A stretch of 64,000 nt of DNA from contig JACOQA010000003.1 of assembly GCA_014297435.1 (NCBI GenBank), positions 62,001 to 126,000 on the forward strand, written 5' to 3'. This document shows positions 61,936 to 64,000 of this stretch, piece by piece (position 1 is the stretch's first letter; every line of letters starts with the position of its first letter). The translations under genes were made by a program, and so were the position numbers. A model generated the notes under the pieces. It was not told the DNA's origin and did no database searches. It saw only the letters and a list, made by a program, of their open reading frames with translations. Origin of the DNA: Candidatus Nanohaloarchaea archaeon. GTDB taxonomy: Archaea; Nanohalarchaeota; Nanosalinia; Nanosalinales; Nanosalinaceae.

Positions 61936-62253
61936 ATGAAAGAACAAGAAGACAATCTAGAACAGCTTTTTATCAACGAAAAACCCTACAAAATGATTAT
62001 AAAACTGCTTAGAAACCGTCTAAAGGACGATTTATGTAAACATGATCTTTCTAAGGCGGTTGATTCCACTTATTCACACACAGTTAAAGTGGTTGATCGT
62101 TTTGAAGAACTAGAACTTATCGAAACCAAAAAAGAGGGTAGAAAAATGGTTATTACCCTAACATCAAAGGGTGTTGAGGTTGCTAAGGCTCTCGAAAACC
62201 TGGAATCTGTAAAAACAAAAAAGCTGGATTTAGAAGGAGTTGAATCTGCATGA
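61936..62253 (+). CDS. Element gene 3: winged-helix regulator
   Basis: The 105-residue protein has a winged-helix domain at about 15-80 (MIIKLLRNRLKDDL, SKAVDSTYSHTVKVVDRFEELELIETKKEGRKMVITLTSKG), a MarR/phage-regulator pattern with recognition helix and beta wing. ATG 61936 is preferred because it follows the zinc-finger stop by 1 nt; the longer frame from 61861 is in the finger gene. It is the natural candidate for the protein binding the TATAAC palindromes near 63.2-63.4 kb; this is inference. Confidence 0.75.
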   Translation: MKEQEDNLEQLFINEKPYKMIIKLLRNRLKDDLCKHDLSKAVDSTYSHTVKVVDRFEELELIETKKEGRKMVITLTSKGVEVAKALENLESVKTKKLDLEGVESA

Positions 62254-62363
62254 AAAAGGATTCAATCGCTCAACGTATCTATAACGATTGTAGAAGAAGT
62301 GGATTAGGACATAGCCATTCAATCCGTATAGTTAAAAGCCGTATTGGAGGTATTAAGCAGTAA
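62250..62363 (+). CDS. Element gene 4: 37-residue basic protein
   Basis: ATG 62250 overlaps the regulator stop in an ATGA arrangement and TAA 62361-62363 overlaps the next ATG. The product (MKKDSIAQRIYNDCRR, then GHSHSIRIVKSRIGGIKQ) is basic and probably helical. The tight coupling on both sides is the main evidence that it is real. Confidence 0.55.
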   Translation: MKKDSIAQRIYNDCRRSGLGHSHSIRIVKSRIGGIKQ

Positions 62364-62527
62364 TGTCTGGTTTCTACCGAACCTGTTATTTATGCGGTGC
62401 AGAGATTGACCAAAAGAAAAATTCTAAGCGTTTTGAAATAGAAGGGGAACCTTCTGGAATTCTTTATGGTCATAAACATGAAGTAGAGCGGAAAATCCGG
62501 AGAAACGATAAATATGTAGAGGTTTAG
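62363..62527 (+). CDS. Element gene 5: CxxC...HxH zinc-finger protein
   Basis: The 54-residue protein has C8-x2-C11 (CYLCG) and a later HKH pair (LYGHKHEVERK), enough for one zinc site in a treble-clef or C2H2-like mini-domain, with a basic tail. It starts within the stop codon of gene 4 (TAATG) and ends 4 nt before gene 6. A second tiny zinc protein in one operon supports the plasmid or virus interpretation. Confidence 0.6.
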   Translation: MSGFYRTCYLCGAEIDQKKNSKRFEIEGEPSGILYGHKHEVERKIRRNDKYVEV

Positions 62528-62531
62528 GAAC

Positions 62532-62975
62532 ATGGAAGAGGTTTCTAGCCTTAAAAGTCCTGAAGCTAGAATTGAATCTCTTGAAAAAGCTGTTAGGCAT
62601 TTGAAGGATAAAGTCAGAGAGTTAGAAGAACAAAAAGCCGATTTAAGCGATAGAGTACAGTTTCTTGAAAACAAAGAAGGAAAAAATCAGCCTAACAGAA
62701 AGTTTAAAGTTTCTAAAAGAATTACTAACGACAAAGGAGAATTAGAAAGAGATTTTTATGATGAAAGAGCTAAAAATGTCGCTAAAGAAGTTATGAAGCG
62801 TGGCAAAGCGAGAAGCGGCGAATTTGATAAAATACTCAGAGAACATGATGTCGACGTAAGTAACCCAACTAAATTGAATATAATGCGAAGATATGGCAAA
62901 GCCTTTGATTTTTTCAAGTTTAAAGGGCAGAAAAAAGGCGTTAGAAAGGAATCAGCTTTAATCCATACCCCTTAG
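62532..62975 (+). CDS. Element gene 6: coiled-coil protein with basic C-terminal domain
   Basis: The 147 residues begin with a coiled coil (about 10-50, SLEKAVRHLKDKVRELEEQK), then a basic linker and a helical C-terminal domain (about 75-130, YDERAKNVAKEVMKRGKARS, LNIMRRYGKAFDFFKF). It is not recognised. As last gene before the iteron-like region it is a candidate for binding it, but I see no replication-initiator motif. Confidence 0.65.
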   Translation: MEEVSSLKSPEARIESLEKAVRHLKDKVRELEEQKADLSDRVQFLENKEGKNQPNRKFKVSKRITNDKGELERDFYDERAKNVAKEVMKRGKARSGEFDKILREHDVDVSNPTKLNIMRRYGKAFDFFKFKGQKKGVRKESALIHTP

Positions 62976-63051
62976 AACCCTATTTAGCTCATTATTTTTA
63001 GGTCGAAAAAACCTTAATTTTACACGTTTCTGAAAGAAAGGCATAGCCGGA

Positions 63052-63087
63052 AGTTTAAGGTTTTTGCGATATTGAAAACCTTAAACT
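63052..63087. repeat. 13-bp palindromic pair of iterons
   Basis: AGTTTAAGGTTTT (63052-63064) and AAAACCTTAAACT (63075-63087) are perfect inverted copies around a 10-nt spacer, two iterons facing each other. This could be a dimer-binding site or a cruciform. Confidence 0.8.
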
Positions 63088-63171
63088 ATGTAGCTGGCTG
63101 GTTCTTCTTGTAAAATTCGGTTTTGTCTAGAAGTGTGAAAAAGCGGATTTAATGTTTAAGGTTTTCTAAAA

Positions 63172-63199
63172 TATAACACCATTATATAACACTGTTATA
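63172..63199. promoter_or_regulatory. Tandem TATAACNNNGTTATA-type boxes
   Basis: TATAACACCATTATA (63172-63186, one mismatch in the right half) and TATAACACTGTTATA (63185-63199, perfect) overlap by two bases and lie 13 bp apart. Paired repressor sites are a simple reading. Confidence 0.6.
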
Positions 63200-63347
63200 C
63201 TTTAGAAGTACACTTACAGACTCTTAACGTTAATTTTTTGGCGTAATGACTAAACAGTAAAAAACAGCGTTAAAGCCTAAAACCTTAATCTTCGGGGGGT
63301 TGGGGTCTCTAAGAAACGTGTAAAATTAAGGTTTTTAGCACGGACTT

Positions 63348-63368
63348 AATTATAACGCCGTTATAATT
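63348..63368. promoter_or_regulatory. Operator-like palindrome before the 63380 gene
   Basis: AATTATAAC-GCC-GTTATAATT has 9-bp perfect arms and contains the TATAACNNNGTTATA core. It ends 11 nt before ATG 63380 and overlaps the place where a TATA box or start site should be, so a protein bound here would block transcription. Confidence 0.6.
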
Positions 63369-63379
63369 TAGGACTAACT

Positions 63380-63814
63380 ATGAAACTATCAAACTTAACT
63401 CCCGGAAATTCGGACAGCTCCGGGGCGTTACTCGATTCCGGTGGTCGGGTCGCTGGTTCAATATTTCTTTTAGCGACTATGGCTCTTTTTGGCGGATTCG
63501 AACACGTCACGGGGTATTTAACTAGCGAGGCTTTTACTGTAGCCGGAGTTACCATGCTTTGGGCAGAAGTGGCGGTTATAGCGACTTCACTCTACGCGGT
63601 TGCTAACGCACAGACGACAAAGACAGGTATAAGCACGGCAGGAGCAACTTTACTTGTTTCAAGCGTGGCTTTTGTCTTTTCGAGCGGCTTGACTTCTTGG
63701 GTTAGTGGTTCTGCATCCAAGAGTCTTTTAATAACGGCTATTACGGCAGTAATCTATATAGCAACTATTGAAGGACGAGAGATAGGAGGTGCTGTGAAAA
63801 ATGTCACGAACTAA
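63380..63814 (+). CDS. Four-helix membrane protein (VP3-like?)
   Basis: The 144-residue protein has a polar N-terminus and four hydrophobic helices (about 23-40, 51-76, 86-107 and 113-131) with short loops and a short polar tail. Size and helix number resemble the internal membrane protein (VP3) of haloarchaeal pleolipoviruses, and a secreted protein follows as the spike gene does there; this is a structural analogy, not a homology claim. Its end overlaps the next gene by 14 nt. It lies directly behind the operator-like palindrome. Confidence 0.7.
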   Translation: MKLSNLTPGNSDSSGALLDSGGRVAGSIFLLATMALFGGFEHVTGYLTSEAFTVAGVTMLWAEVAVIATSLYAVANAQTTKTGISTAGATLLVSSVAFVFSSGLTSWVSGSASKSLLITAITAVIYIATIEGREIGGAVKNVTN

Positions 63815-64000
63815 ACTGATCTTCGGCTCACTTGCCGTCCTAAGCCTCATAGGAATGGTTTCGACATCAACCGCCTACCTTTCAGCAACCGACAGCGGAT
63901 ACGACACCAGCAACTACATAACGATCACAGAACCGATCAACAAGACCACAGTTTTCTACGGCGATCTAGAACAAGGAGAAAGCGACACAATAAGTTTTGA
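63801..64000 (+). CDS. Secreted protein, C-terminus cut by window edge
   Basis: ATG 63801 opens a frame that stays open to the edge (66 residues seen). MSRTK then a hydrophobic core to about residue 25 is a signal peptide, followed by a polar extracellular start (SATDSGYDTSNYITIT, NKTTVFYGDLEQGES). It overlaps the membrane-protein gene by 14 nt. It could be a viral spike, a secreted element protein or a surface protein; only the right flank can tell. Confidence 0.68.
   Translation, partial: MSRTKLIFGSLAVLSLIGMVSTSTAYLSATDSGYDTSNYITITEPINKTTVFYGDLEQGESDTISF

Larger units (their letters stand above)
63007..63336. repeat. 25-bp inverted repeat flanking iteron-like region
   Basis: Bases 63007-63031 and 63312-63336 are perfect reverse complements over 25 bp, about 280 nt apart, each containing one AAAACCTTAA unit. 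The whole segment 62976-63379 is non-coding and AT-rich. Six copies of AAAACCTTAA lie at 63008-63017, 63055-63064 (inverted), 63075-63084, 63156-63165 (inverted), 63279-63288 and 63326-63335 (inverted). This organisation fits a replication origin or a control region of a mobile element. Confidence 0.85.
61461..64000 (+). mobile_element. Putative integrated plasmid/virus-like element, left part
   Basis: From the 3' end of tRNA-Ser onward, genes become very short, overlap by 1-14 nt, and include two zinc-finger proteins and a winged-helix regulator. They are followed by an AT-rich iteron-like region and a pair of membrane/secreted genes. None of this resembles the ordered housekeeping block to the left. 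No integrase is visible, and no second copy of the tRNA end (TTCAAATCCCAGCCTCGGCG) occurs in the window, so the right end must lie outside. The assignment is inference. Confidence 0.55.

Noticed and set aside
63007-63336. CRISPR array
   Set aside because: Units are 10 nt, occur in both orientations and have irregular spacing; no cas genes.

Overview
The window reads as archaeal chromosome from a halophile with a small, moderate-GC genome, most likely a nanohaloarchaeon (DPANN). What is seen: archaeal RNA polymerase with the B subunit split in two, EF-2, EF-1A, uS12, uS7, uS10, archaeal PheRS, GlyRS and TrpRS, Pth2, NucS, a tRNA endonuclease subunit and an intron-containing tRNA; very acidic proteins; many start codons about 25-30 nt downstream of a TATA box (leaderless style); and in the polymerase operon Shine-Dalgarno boxes reading GAGGTGATC. 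The genus-level placement is inference from these traits.

Layout. 0-17.6 kb is a cell-surface island. It holds secreted proteins, a MoxR/DUF58/VWA chaperone operon with a coiled-coil partner and an HExxH membrane protein, a reverse-strand run of four secreted or membrane proteins, a membrane-bound winged-helix regulator, a membrane thioredoxin and three glycosyltransferases. 17.6-36 kb is translation and housekeeping: truD-pth2, tRNA-Val with a D-loop intron, a HerA-like ATPase, ndk, a pspC gene broken by an in-frame stop, pheS-pheT, a SpoIIM-like protein, a trpS operon, an M14-type hydrolase, pgk, glyS, an AN1-rhomboid fusion, an EndA-like subunit and rnhB. 36-43 kb has tRNA-iMet beside a frameshifted LAGLIDADG gene, a HypA-like protein, tRNA-Lys, another frameshifted remnant, a NUDIX hydrolase, an asparagine-synthase/Dph6 fusion, and nucS and radC in divergent orientation.

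43-60.4 kb is the conserved transcription and translation block: rpoH-rpoB2-(mini-ORF)-rpoB1-rpoA1-rpoA2-nusA, then a zinc-ribbon membrane protein, an ABC1 kinase and a coiled-coil protein inserted before rps12-rps7-EF2, then EF-1A and rps10. EF-2 keeps the histidine that becomes diphthamide, and the Dph6 fusion that should finish that modification is encoded 14 kb away. The intron-bearing tRNA-Val and an EndA subunit lacking its catalytic lysine are likewise in one window.

From tRNA-Ser (61.4 kb) to the right edge the style changes. There are tightly overlapping tiny genes (two zinc-finger proteins, a winged-helix regulator, a coiled-coil protein), then a 400-nt AT-rich non-coding stretch with six copies of AAAACCTTAA in both orientations, a perfect 25-bp inverted repeat and three TATAACNNNGTTATA-type palindromes. 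A four-helix membrane protein and a secreted protein cut by the edge follow. I read this as the left end of an integrated plasmid- or virus-like element at the tRNA-Ser gene; it is the best candidate here for an undescribed system.
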